A stretch of 64,000 nucleotides of DNA from Trichopria drosophilae (Eukaryota; Arthropoda; Insecta; Hymenoptera; Diapriidae), in contig CM059584.1 in NCBI GenBank assembly GCA_030407085.1, positions 131,787,501 through 131,851,500 on the forward strand, written 5' to 3'. The notes beneath the pieces were generated by a model, which was given only the letters and a program-made list of their open reading frames with translations, was not told where the DNA came from and searched no databases. The translations under genes and the position numbers were made by a program. Positions 1 through 14,700 of the stretch are shown one piece after another (within the stretch, counting starts at the first letter, position 1; every line of letters starts with the position of its first letter).

Positions 1-1080
1 AAATTCAAAATGGCAATATACTTTTATTTTATCACATTCGCAAGCAAACGATTCAAATAAGATGTACAATGGAATGGAAATCAATGAAATACTGATCTGC
101 TGGTAGTTTTTTGTTTTTAGGGTTTTTGAATATAGGCTGAAATCTTTTATAAATTCGAGATTTTCAACACTAAAGATACATTTATTTTATCCCTTTCGCA
201 AGCCCACGATTCAAATAAAATGTCTTAAATTATGCATTAAAACTTTGATTGTTTTTAGAATGTCTTTTGTTTCCTATGCAGGGTCAAAACAGATTTAATG
301 CAGCGACAAAGAAAGCTTAGTGCCTTTTCAATATCAATTCAACATTAGATTCAACTTCATCGTCTACAAAAACCTTAAGCTGACGAGTTTCAAGCGAATT
401 GCATTAAATTTTTCAAAAGCCATCAGTTACATTGGACCAGCCATTTTGAATTTTGAAAAACTAACTGCCGATTCGTAATCAACGACTCCGAAAAGTTCAG
501 AATAACGTGTTTCAAGCGAATTGCATTTGATTTTTCAAAAGTCTTCCGTCATTTTGGATTTCCCATTTTGAATTTTTAAAATATGACTTCAGATTCGTAA
601 TGAGCGACTCCAAATACCCCCGAGTAATAATTTTTAGGCAAATTAGATCGATTTTCAAAAAAGTCCTCCGCCATTTTTGATCCGCCGTTTTTAATTTTTA
701 AAATATGACTTCAGATTCGTAATCAGCAGCCATTATTATTCGAGTATAAATGTGAAATTGATGTACATTTTTTATTGGACTTGGTCAACTTTGACCTCTC
801 ATATTTCCGAAACGGAGAATATGCTCCATTTTGAAATTTTGCAGGTATTATTGGGTCATCATATGTAACTAATTGGCATAAATAAAGTTTCAATATTCGT
901 GGTACGAAAAAGGGGCATTTTTGGCATGGGCTTACAGAAGCTCTTTTAGACACCGAAACAATTGGTCCGGCAGAAGAATTTCTGAAATGCTGCATATAAA
1001 ATTGCAAAAAAATGCATTGAATAAAGTCGAAGATTGTCAAAATTTAAATATAATATATACCTATTACTAAGATTGAAAAA
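1..1080. repeat. Non-coding region with dispersed CCATTTTGAATTTT/GATTCGTAATCAGCGAC repeat copies
   Basis: No credible gene. Between about 420 and 730 the text recurs as 'CCATTTTGAATTTT...ATGACTTCAGATTCGTAATCAGCGACTCC', two to three diverged units of a dispersed repeat seen again at 5995-6830, 12850-13030, 20770-21390, 23130-23810 and 61620-62270. The short ORFs here show no domain or coding bias. Confidence 0.6.
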
Positions 1081-1320
1081 TTACTCCCCACCACCACCGT
1101 CAAATTGAGTATATAAAGCGTGACCGGACACGAACACAGGCCACTTTCAAATTTTCAATCCCAAAAGGCTTATTTTCCCCTGAAGAGGGACCCAAGAGGT
1201 CTGAAACGTTGGGATTATTTACCATCTGTAATTGCTCGTGTTAGTAGGTGGAGGCCTACTATCGGTAAGCAATTACTTGGACGGTTAAAAGCCCTCCCTC
1301 ATTTTATTATATTAAAATGA
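1081..1320 (+). other. Structured repeat fragment with hammerhead-like core
   Basis: Contains CTGAAGA (1180-1186) and GAAAC (1203-1207), flanked by TCCCAA (1159-1164) and TTGGGA (1209-1214), which can pair. This is the layout of a hammerhead ribozyme, but stem II pairs only with a bulge or wobbles and the cleavage-site side is mismatched. Downstream 1229-1277 folds into a hairpin (GTAATTGCT with AGCAATTAC, inner AGTAGG with CCTACT). A retroelement relic is likely. The 66-codon ORF covering it is not credible as a gene. Confidence 0.35.
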
Positions 1321-4300
1321 ATTCTTTTTGAGACACTCCAATCCATTTCAGTTTACTGGGTCGGAATTCTTTCGTCTACGTTCTCCTAAATATTTGTCTA
1401 GCATAAAAAAGAAGAAGAAACTTAATTCTTTCTTATTCGTTCATAGTTTGTCGGAATTGCATCCAACAAAAGAAAAATAAATGGAATTAAATTAATTTCG
1501 TTTAATTCGGTTTCTGTGATAATTTGTATATTTTAATCCAAAGTAAGCCGATTTACAATCCACAAAAAAAAAATCTAAAGACTTCAACAAACAAGACCAA
1601 ATTAGAACGAATTGGAAAATACTGGTTCGAATACAGTGGTATTTGAAAACATGAACACCACGCGAAACCAAACATCAAAGAATTCAAATTCGATTTATTA
1701 TGCAAATATGAATATTTTTTATTCATTATAGGTTAGGTTAGTGAAACTTTATCGTTGTTCTTCACAACAAATCTTGTTTTAAATAGAGAATAGTGACATG
1801 AGATGGCAACTGGTAATTAAATTGTAGATCTTTTCGAGCTTTATACACTATTCCCAATAAGTGGGTTACGATATTTCAGGAGGTGATTCTCCGTGATATT
1901 TCAAATAAAAAAGTCCTGTACCAAAATTGGATCTGAGGCTCAGAATTTAAGTGGACCATTGAAGTTTAGAAAAAGTTTACTTTTTTGCAACAACTCAGCT
2001 CCCTTTTAATATTTCAATGAGTGAGGGTTCATTTTTAAGCTTTTTTTTAAATCCTACAATTCATCCAAAAGAGCATTTGACCTGCGATGAATATTTCTGA
2101 AGTTATGGTCACAAAAACAGAGAAAAGGCCAATTTGTTCGGTTTTTTGCATATACCTTATTTCGCCAAATAGCTAACTAAATGGCACACAGGAAGAAGTT
2201 GTAGAACTTGAAAAGACGATGAATTTTCCCTCTTATATGTTCGATTTCGATAAAAATGATCACTGTACGAGGAACAATTTTGAAGATGATGATTGAATTG
2301 TTCAAAATGACGGCTGCATATAAAACAGTGTAAACAGAGTAAAAGTTCATGAAAGAGTATACAGTATTTGTTATTACAGCTTTCTTTTATACTGTACGAT
2401 CCCTTTCCTTCCCAATTAGACTTGTAAAGCTCCCGTTCCGTTTCTCCGCACTTAAGCACCCGTTCTGTTCAACGGTCAGTCATAGTATCATGGGTACCTT
2501 CCAAGTATTTAGCAGAAAAATTTATTGGTTTATTTTAGACCATTCATATTTAATATAGAAATAAATATAATATAATTTCTGTTAAACAAAAAATTTCCTG
2601 CGAGCCAGAGTAATGCTTCATCGTAGTCAGTATGAACAGAGATACGGGCACTTTTCGTTTAAAGGTGTTTTTGACAACGCAACGTTTTAATTCATAATCG
2701 AAAATTTGGAAACATACGTTTTCTAGTACAAGGTTTCACGAAAAAAAATGCTTTTTCATTTATTGCTCTACGACTTGTAGAAGCTGCAATAATTAAGATT
2801 CAAAGAAAGTCAAAAAAATATTGAAATGCCAATTTCTCATCACATTAAAATGCAATCGTAATAAAAATTACACGATATTCTATGTCACTTAAGCTACATT
2901 TTCATAAAATTTTACACCGCAAACGACAAAAGTGCGTAAGAAAAAAGTATATCATCTCTCTCCAATTTTTCACGTTTGACGGTTAATATCTCGTTGAAAT
3001 ATGAATTTTTCGAAAACATCAAATAGACCATTTTGGCAGAGAGTTTAAATAGCTACAACTTTGCCATTAACAGATTTTACGTAAAACATCACGTTTTTCG
3101 GCTATAGAATCGAAAAACTAAAAAATGTACGATTTGTTTACATTTTCGTTTATTGAACATTCAAAGCCGAAAAACTTTTGGTTACTTTTTGAATTTTACA
3201 TACCCCAATACACACTGTAGTAGGCGCCGTGCTGTTTAATTTTTTTTTCTACACATTTTAGTAATATGCCGGGACTATTAAGTAACTATTTAATTGGCAA
3301 TTTGGGTATATTATCTCCCACAGTTTTCTTATATTTTACATTAAATTATAATTAATTCTCTTTTTGTTTTTTTAATTTTAGCCTATCCGTTGTTGAAATA
3401 TTAAGTTTTGATTGTAACTATCAAGCAATGGTCTTGTTGATCTCGTGCATCAACAACAAATGAATTGAATTGTTTTTTGTTGTTTCATAGGATACAAAAA
3501 ATATATTTCGTATTTTAATCAAGATCACAAAACATAATATGCTTCAATTTCATCAATTTGAACAATTCCAATTATTCCTTATGCCAAAAAGTAAAAAATG
3601 ATGAAAAACGCACTCGATGCAAACAAATAATTAATGCTTAAACAAGCAACAAAAAATTAATGCTAAAAGGGATCATTTTCTAAATTATCAATACCACTTA
3701 AGATTTAAATCTGAAAATGATAATAACTATAATTATAACATAATTAAATAGAAAATATAAATTAACTATTATATTAAATAAATCATACTATAATAGATTT
3801 TAAGGACAAAAATTCCTAACAGAAAAATAATTTGATGAACAAATTAGTAGGTTTATTCACCCTACAATATTTTTCTCATTTTTCCCTGTACTTCATAGAA
3901 AAATATTAAACAATTTTAAACGAGAAATGTGGAACAAATCTCAATTTTCTTATCTTTATAGTAAGAAATTTGAAAAACTGTATCGTGATTGAAATTTTCA
4001 TAATTTATTTGAAAAATGCAAAGAAAAAACTATGCAAATTACTAGATAATGTGGCTCGTCTACTTCACACCATTTTCAGTCATTATGTCATCGAAATACG
4101 TACATTGTTCGTTTGGAATCGAATGAAACGTTTTTTAGTAGATGCAATACAAATGAGATTAACGAAACGTAACTAGTTTTGGATCTACTAATTTTTTATT
4201 ATTATTATCATTGTCATTATTATTATAATTTTTTAATTAATTGTCCCCAACTCTTGAAAACTCTAGAAAATATGTTTTTTTAAGAAACAATTTTGTTCCA

Positions 4301-7300
4301 AAAAAAGAATTTTTTATCAAATAAGAGTCAGATTTCTGATAAAAGATTCAAGCATACCAATTTTGTATTAACCGCTTTCCAAAGATGAAGCCGACACAGT
4401 CGAATCTGTATTCGTCATCGTCATGCAAGTCTATACTTGTTTCCACTCTTTATAAACGATATTTTTCCAAGGTTGTCTTCTGTCAAACTAGTACGATTAT
4501 TCGTATAAGGGGAGGGCATTTCTCGCATCATTTCTCTTCTTTTCATGTAACCCTATGTGAGTAATCCCCAAAAATATCCAGATGTTCAAAAAAAATTTGT
4601 TTCTTTGTATGCAAGTTATTGCAGCTTTTATTGATTTTGATCCAATAGCGATAATCATATTATCCATTGCCACACTAACAAAAAAAGAGCATTCTACATT
4701 CAACTGAATTTGTATTTGGGAACTAAAATGTAAACGTATAGTCTATTATATAATATACTTTCTTGTATTGAATAATTGTTTTAGACTTGTTATTAATAAA
4801 AATTATTGTTAACAATTAAATTTTACTTTTTGGGAATCTGAGTGGTTTAGACATATTGTAAGTATTATTTTTGAAATTATTATCGTTTGTTCAATTTTTG
4901 TTTTTATCACTGTTCATTACCAATTTTTTTGTGTTGCTGCGAGACGAGACAAAACGAGGCGAGACGGGATAAAACGAAATAACCGTGGCTAGATATACAA
5001 TTTGTCGAAAATATCATTTATACCATACTTCATTTACAAGGAAGCAAAATTAATAAAAAAAAAAGACGAACAAATTAGACGCGACGAGAATCTTTTGAGA
5101 TAAGACGATAAAATAAAATTATCGCCTCGTTTCTTGGGGATTTTTCAAAAAATGTAACTGTGAAAAACTATGGTTATTTAAAACAAAACATACATTTTTT
5201 AAATTGTTTTTTTTTCATTATAATGTATTTTCACATTGAAATAATTTCAGAATTTCTGTTCGAAGCAAAGAAATTCTAATTGACATAAGAAACTGGTTAA
5301 AAGAAATCGTTCTAAAAACATTCGTTAATTTTAATAATTAATCGAAAAAATTAAATCTTAGAAATTTTGATTTTTGATCATATAATTTTTATTATATCAA
5401 GTGTGAAATCCTCAAAATAAGAGATGTTTCATAAGTCCTCATAATTAAGACCTCCTGTAGAACTCTTAAAAGCTGCAGATTATTTTACAGATCGTTTTTA
5501 GAGCTCTTTCTGATGATTTTTTAAAACATTTTAATGCGCCCCTAAAGATATCTTTTTGCTGTTTGGATTATTAATACATAAATTTTGGTTTTTTATTAAT
5601 TTCATTATTCATGTATATAAACTTAATAAGTAATACTAAAACAATGCCTATAGATAAATCTAAGATTGATATATGTCCAATAGGATGTCTAATACAAAGA
5701 AACAGTTACCAACAGCAAATTAACCCAATAACGTCCAAACGTCCGCATTTTTTGAGTGATTTTCAGCTGCTTTTATTTGCAACAAATCTGTCCTAAGAAA
5801 AATTGGAAATAATCGTTTCTGGCGTGAAATTTTGTGATCTTTCAGAATTTGTCATCAAAATTCTTTAAAAATAAAAACAAAAAAAGTTACATTTGATTAT
5901 TTAAAAAAATGACGATTTTTCACTACGAAGTGTTCTTCAATTGATATTTTCGCTCCGTAATCGGATAAAAAATGGTCTAGACACTAACAATTTACCGTCC
6001 ATGAGACCTGATCTTCAAAATGGGAAGATGACTATTTTTAAATTCAAGATGGCGACGTCCAATACGACGACTGAAAGCCGCAAAATTTAGGCTATGTCAA
6101 ATTCTTCCAAGTACCTCAATGTATTTTGATGACTTTTCCATAAATTTTGTTTCAAAATCTCTTATAAGATTTCACAAATTCAAAATGGCGGACAAAAATA
6201 AACAATATTTTGCGATTATAGTAAGAATTTGTACCTAGGGGTTTTTGTGGGTAGCTGATAACGAAACTGTCGTCATATTTCCCAAATTCAAAATGGCGGT
6301 TCCAATATGACGAAAAGTGCCTGGATTTTTATGTAACACAGTACTAGAAGGTTGTGACAGTCCCCGATTTTGATTATTCATCCCTATTCAGCTATTTTTT
6401 GCATTTCTATCCCCTATTTTCGATCCGCTTGTTTGAATTTTTTAATTTTTTTTTGCATAATCGAAATTTGAGACTTTCGAAACCTTGTAGTATCTAGTTT
6501 CATAAAAATGCAGGCACTTTTTAGAATTCCAAACGCCATATTGGATCCACCATTTTGAATTTGGGAAATCTGATATAAGAGATTCGTAGTATCAGCGACA
6601 AAAATACCACAATATACCAACATTTATGGAAATTAATGTCATCAAAGTACATTGTGGAACTCGGCAGGATTCAAAATAGCTTACATTTTTCGACTTTAGG
6701 TTAAATTGACAAAAACGGCCATTTTGGTAAATTGTTTGTGGCTTGTCAAATTTTTTGCCGGTAAGGTAGGAAATTTCACTAAAAAACTTAAATTGAAAAT
6801 GCCTGAATCCAATTTTCAAAATGCCGGCTTTGTAAAGGAAATTCTAATTACTGCAGACGATTTTCTAGAAAATATCAAAGAAATTAATTAATAAAATAAG
6901 TGTCTTTCATTTATTTCCGAAAATTCTCGATCCGTTCTCAATTAATGTGTTTGGTATTTCCTAGGAAATCGTCTATATTAATTAGAATCGTCTTTGCAGA
7001 GCCCAAATTTTGAAAAATCGATTTAGTAATGAGTAAGTAAATGAAATGAAATTGTGTGTAGACCTTCATTCGAAACAGTAATTTTCAGATTTTTAAATAA
7101 GTTTTTTAAACTTTTATATACTTTATTACTGAAAATAATTTATAATGACTCGTAATTGATTTAATTTCATTAAAAATAAAACAGAAAAAATTATTTACAT
7201 GTTCTTCAAGCAAATTACACTTGAAGAATTTATAGCTTTCGCATGCAGAAAACTGGTAGCAAATTTTGTGTTTAAGTAAGAAAAAATTTCATAAAAGGCA

Positions 7301-9468
7301 TAAGAACGTGTTATATTATTAAATATATAATTAATCATTTGAATTTTTACTGCCATTGACGTTTACAACTCATTTATACGAGACGAATGAGATATGTAAA
7401 TTAAAATTACGTTCGTATTTGCTTTAAACAATGTAATTTAACGTATCAAAAAATCAACAAACGAAACAAAACTATACGATAAAGTTAAACGCGAATTCCA
7501 TAATATGCAAATAGAAATGTATATCTCAAATGTTCGAGTATGCTACTACATTTTCAAGTTACAATGAAAAATAAAATACGTCACAAACACGAAAAAGTAA
7601 TGGTACATGAAACCGATGAATGTACTAATGACAATTTGTAACTATCAAATGAGAATGAAATATTTTTAGTGTCTAACAGATTTAAAAAAATGAAAATAAT
7701 TAATTTTAATTTTATATTTTTGACGTTACGATTCGTTCATGATTTTCATTGCGATAACTCAAAGATTTAATCAATGTTAAAACTGATGAGGATTTTGAGA
7801 AAATTGTAAAGTTGATTAGAATTAACAACATTATTACTTTTGCAGGGTACAAGTCACTTTACTTGCGATATTTATTGGAATGTTTTTTTATTGTGCTCAA
7901 TTGCGAAAGAAAAATAATTAATATAATACTATTTATTATTTTATTAAACACTGACTAATTAAACTTTTATTTACTGTCTCGTATAGGTAACACGAAGATG
8001 GGTAGAAAATACGAAAATTAAATAATTAACGAATGATTTTTCGCATTGAAGTTTTTTTATGCAGAAAGAAACTATCAATCTTACATGAAGTTTTGATTGA
8101 CACAAGGTAATCGGAATCTAAAGAAAAGATTGCGCAAGTGCATATTCTCAGTAAAAAAAATACTTATTTACATTTATAAAGGATATATTGTATAGGAAAG
8201 CGTGTTTGCAAATTGTAAAAAAAACATTTGTCTCTTTGCTAATTGTAAGTGCAGGAAGAATAAATGCAAACTAAACTGCACTTATAGAAGTTTATGTCGT
8301 GAAATCGATTAATCGATAAATAATTCTTCTTCGATAAATAACTACTTCTGACACGTGTACTTACAATAACATACGACTTTAATTAGTAAACTATGGACAA
8401 AGTGCATGAAATCTATTATAAGATTGAACAAAGTAACCTTTACATTTTTACAAATTGAAGAAGCTTGAATTACTTTACACTAAAAAACATTACCGATTCA
8501 ATAAAATATTTTAATCGCATATTTTTCCCGCATAGTTAAAACATTCGAATATTTGGTTACATTTACTAAATATTATGTTAGATTTATTAAATTATATATT
8601 TTATTAGTTTTACTAAATATTTGATTGGCATTTTATTCTACTCTTTGAAGTTAAAATGGTCAACTTGGAATATTTATAAAATGTCCCACGATAAATCGTA
8701 CCTTTTATTAATGGAATTTGTGGAATAAACAATCAAAGAAAAAAAATTTTAAAATATATGAATTCTGTATATTTTTTACACCATCCGTGTACATAATTAC
8801 TTGTGTACTATTAATTTCTACAATACACATGAATTCATTTCCAATTTTGGCGCCACTTTTTCATTTTCCTGATTGGTAGAACTGCGTTTTACCACCAGGT
8901 GGCTAAGAATTGACGTGCGTGAGTTCGCAAGTAATTAGGTCTGGTTTCAGAAGTATGTGTATATGTAATCAAGTTCCAAATTTTATAGATTACGTGCGAG
9001 TATGCGAAAAATACAAGTAAATGTTTAGTCAAATTACCAACCGTTTACTACTTCTTAAATATATGTTCATATGCATTAAATATTGACTTCTAATAAAAAT
9101 CAATAGTTTGCTGATTCAAATTAATACTAAATAATATGTAATAACCGAAAATGAACTCTGAAATAATTCTTCTAGAGCTCTTTTCCTTTGAAGAAGTCTT
9201 GGTTTGAAATAAAGAGCCCATAAATGTCTCACTTATGACGTTATTAAAGTAATAACCTAGAAGAGTTATTGCATATGAAATTTTAAATTTATTTCATTTC
9301 TGATCGTCATTGTGAAACGAGATACATTCAGTATCGTAGTTTCGTATGGAGATACTAGGTAGCGTCCGAATCCAGTCATATTCATTAATTTTCCAGTAAT
9401 TAAAATGTAAAAAATAGAATAAAATGAACCATTAATCGCAAGGAATTTCAATTTCAATTTAGTTATTT
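1321..9468. other. About 8 kb with no recognisable gene
   Basis: AT-rich non-coding sequence. 5995-6830 holds several diverged units of the AAAATGGCGG dispersed repeat in both orientations. 1731-1742 has a GGTTAGGTTAG tract. No ORF over about 100 codons, no splice-compatible exon and no RNA gene was recognised. Confidence 0.5.
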
Positions 9469-9470
9469 TA

Positions 9471-10110
9471 GTCCAGTCATTATGTACATTTAAAAAAGTA
9501 ATAATTTGAAGCAGCAATTTTATTTTTGGGGCATGTTGGGGGAGTCAAGAAAAGCTTAACTTCAAGTTTTCGACCTCTGAGGTGGCTTGCTTTTTTTTAT
9601 AACCTAAAAAATGTAATAAAATCGTATTTTTTAAATAACTCGGCTTCTAATGAAGTTAGAAGGTTCACTTAGGGCTCATTTTAAAGATTTTTTTGCGCTT
9701 TACAACTTTTTCTAAGAAAATTGTTTTATCCGATCGATAGTTTTCGATATATCGAAGGATAAATGAAAAAAAGACGTACTTTATTTAGTTTTTTGCTTTT
9801 TACGTGGAATTGGAAACGGAAAATAAAAAAGTAATGTAAGACAAAGTTGTAGAGAATTAAATAACGAACAATTTCTTTTTTTAATCGTTTCGTTTCGATG
9901 AAAATTGCGCCTTGTAGAGCGTCACAAAGTAGACAGTCGGCGTCAGCGTGTAAGCAGCGAGTTGTTCATATCGATATGCTGCGACGGAGCGTTTTCGCTG
10001 AAATAAAAGACTTTATTCAAGCATAATTATTATGTAATATGTATTTTTTGAAGGTTTTTTTGTGAGCTACACGTTACAAAAAAAGGAAAAATAAAAATTG
10101 AGCAGTTTAG
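9471..10110 (+). repeat. Left arm of the long-TIR element
   Basis: Reverse complement of 11155-11790. It includes the palindrome TTCGATATATCGAA near 9747 and a stretch of lower AT content near 9905-10005. Confidence 0.8.
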
Positions 10111-11154
10111 TACATGCGTCATTAATATTATCATTGTCGTAATTATTATTATTATCATAACCCGGAAAAAAACCAAGACTCAATATTGAGTATTAATATT
10201 GCACAAATTAAATGTAAATTAAATAGGATTTAATTAAATTAGGCTCACAAAAATTTCGAATATTTAATTATTTAAATAAAAAATTCATATTTAATTGAAA
10301 ACAAATTTAAAATAATATTAATTTCATCACAATACGTATCATACATTTCCGAATAACTTCTTAATTTATGTAGAATTTAAAGTTTATTTTATATTTTCTG
10401 CAAATTATTCTTCAGTATAAACCTAGTTTTAATTTTAATTAAATAGGTTTCAAATGAATAGCAACTGATTATCATTACTATTATTATTATTATTCTTACG
10501 GCATCGTATATCAACGTGATCAATTCATTGTTGACGGTACACTCTACTTTTTCATATGAATAACCGATTTTAAACTCGTAATTGTTGAGTGCATTGAAAT
10601 TAATATATTAGTTTATTTTTAGATTTTCTGTCGACCATTCGTCTATTTTACTTACTTTATAACAAACACTTAAGTGTATTAACTTCGAGTCAACAAAATA
10701 AAATTTTGAGGTTAGAAAATCTAAAATTGCAATTCATACCGTTTACGAAAGAGAAAGTATCGATAATTACACTTACCGAAGTTGAAGATTTTGATGTAAA
10801 CGAAATGAACGTTCGTTGCAAAGTACGACACACTTTTTTCACTGATTATTCGTTAAAACTTGAACACGTGCACGCTCGTACAGTGAAAGAATCGCGTCTA
10901 CCACGTTCCCGCGGCTTCTCGGGCCGAAGACAGCTGTTCGGTCGTCATTTGGCAACGCAGCAAAGCAAAGGTTTTGGCAATACAGGAATTCCATCCGAAC
11001 ACCACAATTATTTATCATTACAATTACTACTGTAAGTATCAAAATTTACTATTAAATTTTACTATTTATATTGCTATTTAAGTTTTATTTCAATCACATG
11101 TACAGTCTTATGAAAAAATTTATAAAACAGAAAAAACGAATAAAATTGCTCAAT

Positions 11155-11790
11155 TTTTATTTTTCCTTTTTTTGTAACGTGTAGCTCACAAAAAAACCTT
11201 CAAAAAATACATATTACATAATAATTATGCTTGAATAAAGTCTTTTATTTCAGCGAAAACGCTCCGTCGCAGCATATCGATATGAACAACTCGCTGCTTA
11301 CACGCTGACGCCGACTGTCTACTTTGTGACGCTCTACAAGGCGCAATTTTCATCGAAACGAAACGATTAAAAAAAGAAATTGTTCGTTATTTAATTCTCT
11401 ACAACTTTGTCTTACATTACTTTTTTATTTTCCGTTTCCAATTCCACGTAAAAAGCAAAAAACTATATAAAGTACGTCTTTTTTTTCATTTATCCTTCGA
11501 TATATCGAAAACTATCGATCGGATAAAAAAATTTTCTGAAAAAAAGTTGTAAAGCGCAAAAAAATCTTTAAAATGAGCCCTAAGTGAACCTTCTAACTTC
11601 ATTAGAGGCCGAGTTATTTAAAAAATACGATTTTATTACATTTTTTAGGTTATAAAAAAAAGCAAGCCACCTCAGAGGTCGAAAACTTGAAGTTAAGCTT
11701 TTCTTGACTCCCCCAACATGCCCCAAAAATAAAATTGCTGCTTCAAATTATTACTTTTTTATCCCAAATTTTTGTACATAATGACCGGAC
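11155..11790 (-). repeat. Right arm of the long-TIR element
   Basis: Reverse complement of 9471-10110. A small difference near the outer end (about 11761-11773, against 9486-9494) is the main divergence between the arms. Confidence 0.8.
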
Positions 11791-11792
11791 TA

Positions 11793-14700
11793 TTTTGCGG
11801 TGAGGATTAAAGCTCTTGATTATGAGTCAAGATTACATCCAGAAATCTGATATTTCAGAAATCTTCAGAGCTCTTAAAATTGATGTATACGTCTTTTTAA
11901 ACATGGCTTGAAGAACTCATTCTGAGCATTTCTGTCCTTTTGCTTTTTGGGGAGTTACTGAATTGTCAACGAATTGCATCTACTAATTTATATTTCCATT
12001 GTAGGTTACGTGAATTAATGTTTAATTTTATAACATAACATTTATTTCAAAATTTATGTATTAATCTTTAAAGATTTTGAAAAATTTGCAAATCGCATTT
12101 TTCTACAATAATCTTGTCAAAGATCCCTAAGTTAGGGCCAAACTAAGTTAAGATGTTGAGAGGCGTATCTCGGACAGGTACGGTAAGGCCAAATGTACAA
12201 ATTTTCAAAATTTCAAAATAACATTCAAATGCACTATTTTTTCGTTATTTTTAGCATTATTATTTTTTATCTGATCAGGTAAAGTCAGTTTGTATCAATA
12301 TTGATTAGAAAACATTATAGAGGGAGCTATTAACTATCAATTTTACAATATTCGTCTAATGGTAGCAAAAATCACCGCTAGGTGGTGAGAACTCCGATAT
12401 CCATATTCACATATATAAAGTAACTCATTGATTTGTATAATTAGATTCGCTGCAGTATCACATGACATCCGCCATATTAAATTTAATTTTCTTTTATGCA
12501 GAATCATATTGAGTGCAATCGATAACCGTTACACATAAATTGACAAACAAGTTAGATTTTTTCAAAAATGTGTATAAAATTTCATTTTTCTACGCATATA
12601 AGTGTTTTCCGGCCACTAAAGGTGAAAGAAAAATAGGTAAAAAAACTACTATTGACTAGTTGACCGAAAAGTATTTAAAAGAACTACTTCTCGAATTGGG
12701 TAAATCCTATTGACGTAATTTTACTGTTTTTATTTAACCAAAAGACATCTTCAAGAGCTCTTTAACCCCCTAGGGCCCAAATTATCCTGTACTATAACAC
12801 TACCAAATGTCTGTATTTGTCAAGTGCCATTTTTAATATTTTCGAAGTTCCTGATTCCAAATCCAGTGTCAGGATTTTGAAATCAAAATGGCGGATCCAA
12901 CATGGCCGACCAATTTCGTAAGTTTTTCGATTTACTTGAACATTTTTTCTTCTCAGATTCTTGAATTTGCTGATTTTAAATCCAACGTAATTTTTTTGAA
13001 ATTCAAAATAGCGGTTCCAATGTGACGGATGAATTTTGTAAAAGTAAGTTCATTAAGTAATTATTCGGTGTTTTTTGGGTCGATGAATATGAATCTGCCA
13101 TATAACCGCGGCGTAGTAAGCATGTAGCTTAATTCCTCTTTTATTCTTGTTTGTGTTTCTTCGTTTTTATTATTTTTTCCTTCATTTGTTATACTTTTTT
13201 TTATCTTTGGATACTTTCTTACTTTTTTTTATATTTTGGACACAAACTTGGATCCGTCATTTTGAGTTTTCATATTCGTAATTAGCGAATTTTCAAATCG
13301 AGAATTATTTTATTCTTATAAAATAATCAACTTTTTTGTCAATTTTTAAACTATAAATTTTAATAAGTAAAACATTAAATGATGAAGGAATGAAAAGGGG
13401 ATCACTAATTAAATTAGTAATAATTTTTAATAACAAAGAGTGAAATCTGCTAATTCATCACTAAAAACTACTACTTCATTAGTAGAATTCAATTAATATA
13501 TGCTGGTAAGGTACTAAACAACACTATGACTAATTTGAAATTAGTAGTACTTGACGAATGTATTATTCCTTTTGTATATTCTTTATTACAGTAAAAATCA
13601 TGCCTAATTCAATCAGTCGCTATTTTTAGTGATTAGTTTTCATTCCATTGTTAGTAGTAGTTTTTAAATCATTCAGATTTAGATAGTAAATGATAAAATT
13701 AAACTACTAATCTTACATAATATAATTAATCTATTATTTATAATTAACTGGCGGCTTAACTAATTCCTTAGTCACGTCCGAAAATTTACCTGATTTAATA
13801 CCAATATACTAGTAAAATATTATGCTACTATAGAAATAGTTAAAATTGTAACCATTCAGATACCAAGACTCTATATAGTTAAATCACAACAATGTTTTGA
13901 ACATTAGGCTAAATTTAAACTTCCTTTTTAAATTCTAAATGTTATTGCAGTAAACATAATTTAAAGTAACCAAATGTATTTCGAATGTCTTCGATGTATG
14001 TTAAATGTAGATTTAGTAGGTTATCAGAGACTTATCAGCGTCGCTTAAATTTCAAAGAGTCGCCTTAGCATTAAGATAAGTTCTATAATTTTTTTACATT
14101 CTCTTTCAGATTAATAATTTCAGTTCATAAAGACAAATAATGTGCATTAGAAATATTTCTGTCCTCGATCTTATTATATAAGGTTTTCTAAAACGAATCT
14201 CGAAGATAGTAGATTTAGAAAAAGAAGAGGAATGTAGGAAAGAAGGAAGTAAATAATAAAACCACTTAAATCATTTGCCAAATTGTTGTCCAAAAATCTT
14301 AATTAAGTTAGACCACGTTCTCAAAATGAAGAATTATTTAAATAACATAAATTTAAACAAAAATTATCAGTAGCGTATTTTAAAAAATTACTTTGTTACT
14401 TTCCTCAACTTAAAACATAAACAAATGACGAATGCCTAGGAATTTACCTATAGATTTGTGAAGAATGCAAATTTTTGGAACCTGTTTGCTAAAAAAGGTG
14501 CCCTCGAGTCTGACGCCGAACAGACATTATAATAAACTGTACATCTTCGAGCAAAAAACGACAAAAACAGCACGAAGATTCTGTAAAAGTTGCCCAATTA
14601 GTTATAATCGCTCAATTAATACATTAACTACACATTGTATCTAGTTTCCTCCTATACATAAGAACATAAACTATAGTGGTCATGCATATTTTTAAACCTT

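Larger units (their letters stand above)
9471..11790. mobile_element. Long terminal-inverted-repeat transposon, non-autonomous, TA-flanked
   Basis: Two arms of roughly 640 bp (9471-10110 and 11155-11790) are near-perfect reverse complements. They begin GTCC(A/G)GTCATTATGTACA and end with CACGTTACAAAAAAAGG. TA lies directly outside both ends (9469-9470 and 11791-11792), as expected of Tc1/mariner-type insertion. The 1 kb between the arms has no transposase; its only ORF (10706-11035, 109 codons) matches nothing I know and overlaps an ORF on the other strand. The arms are so similar that the element is either young or kept homogeneous by gene conversion. Confidence 0.8.

Noticed and set aside
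723..1040. 105-codon minus ORF
   Set aside because: No domain or motif, no supporting splice or promoter signals, and it overlaps dispersed repeat sequence.
10706..11042. 109-codon plus ORF and 67-codon minus ORF inside the long-TIR element
   Set aside because: Not recognised, mutually overlapping and without DDE-type motifs; not called as a gene.
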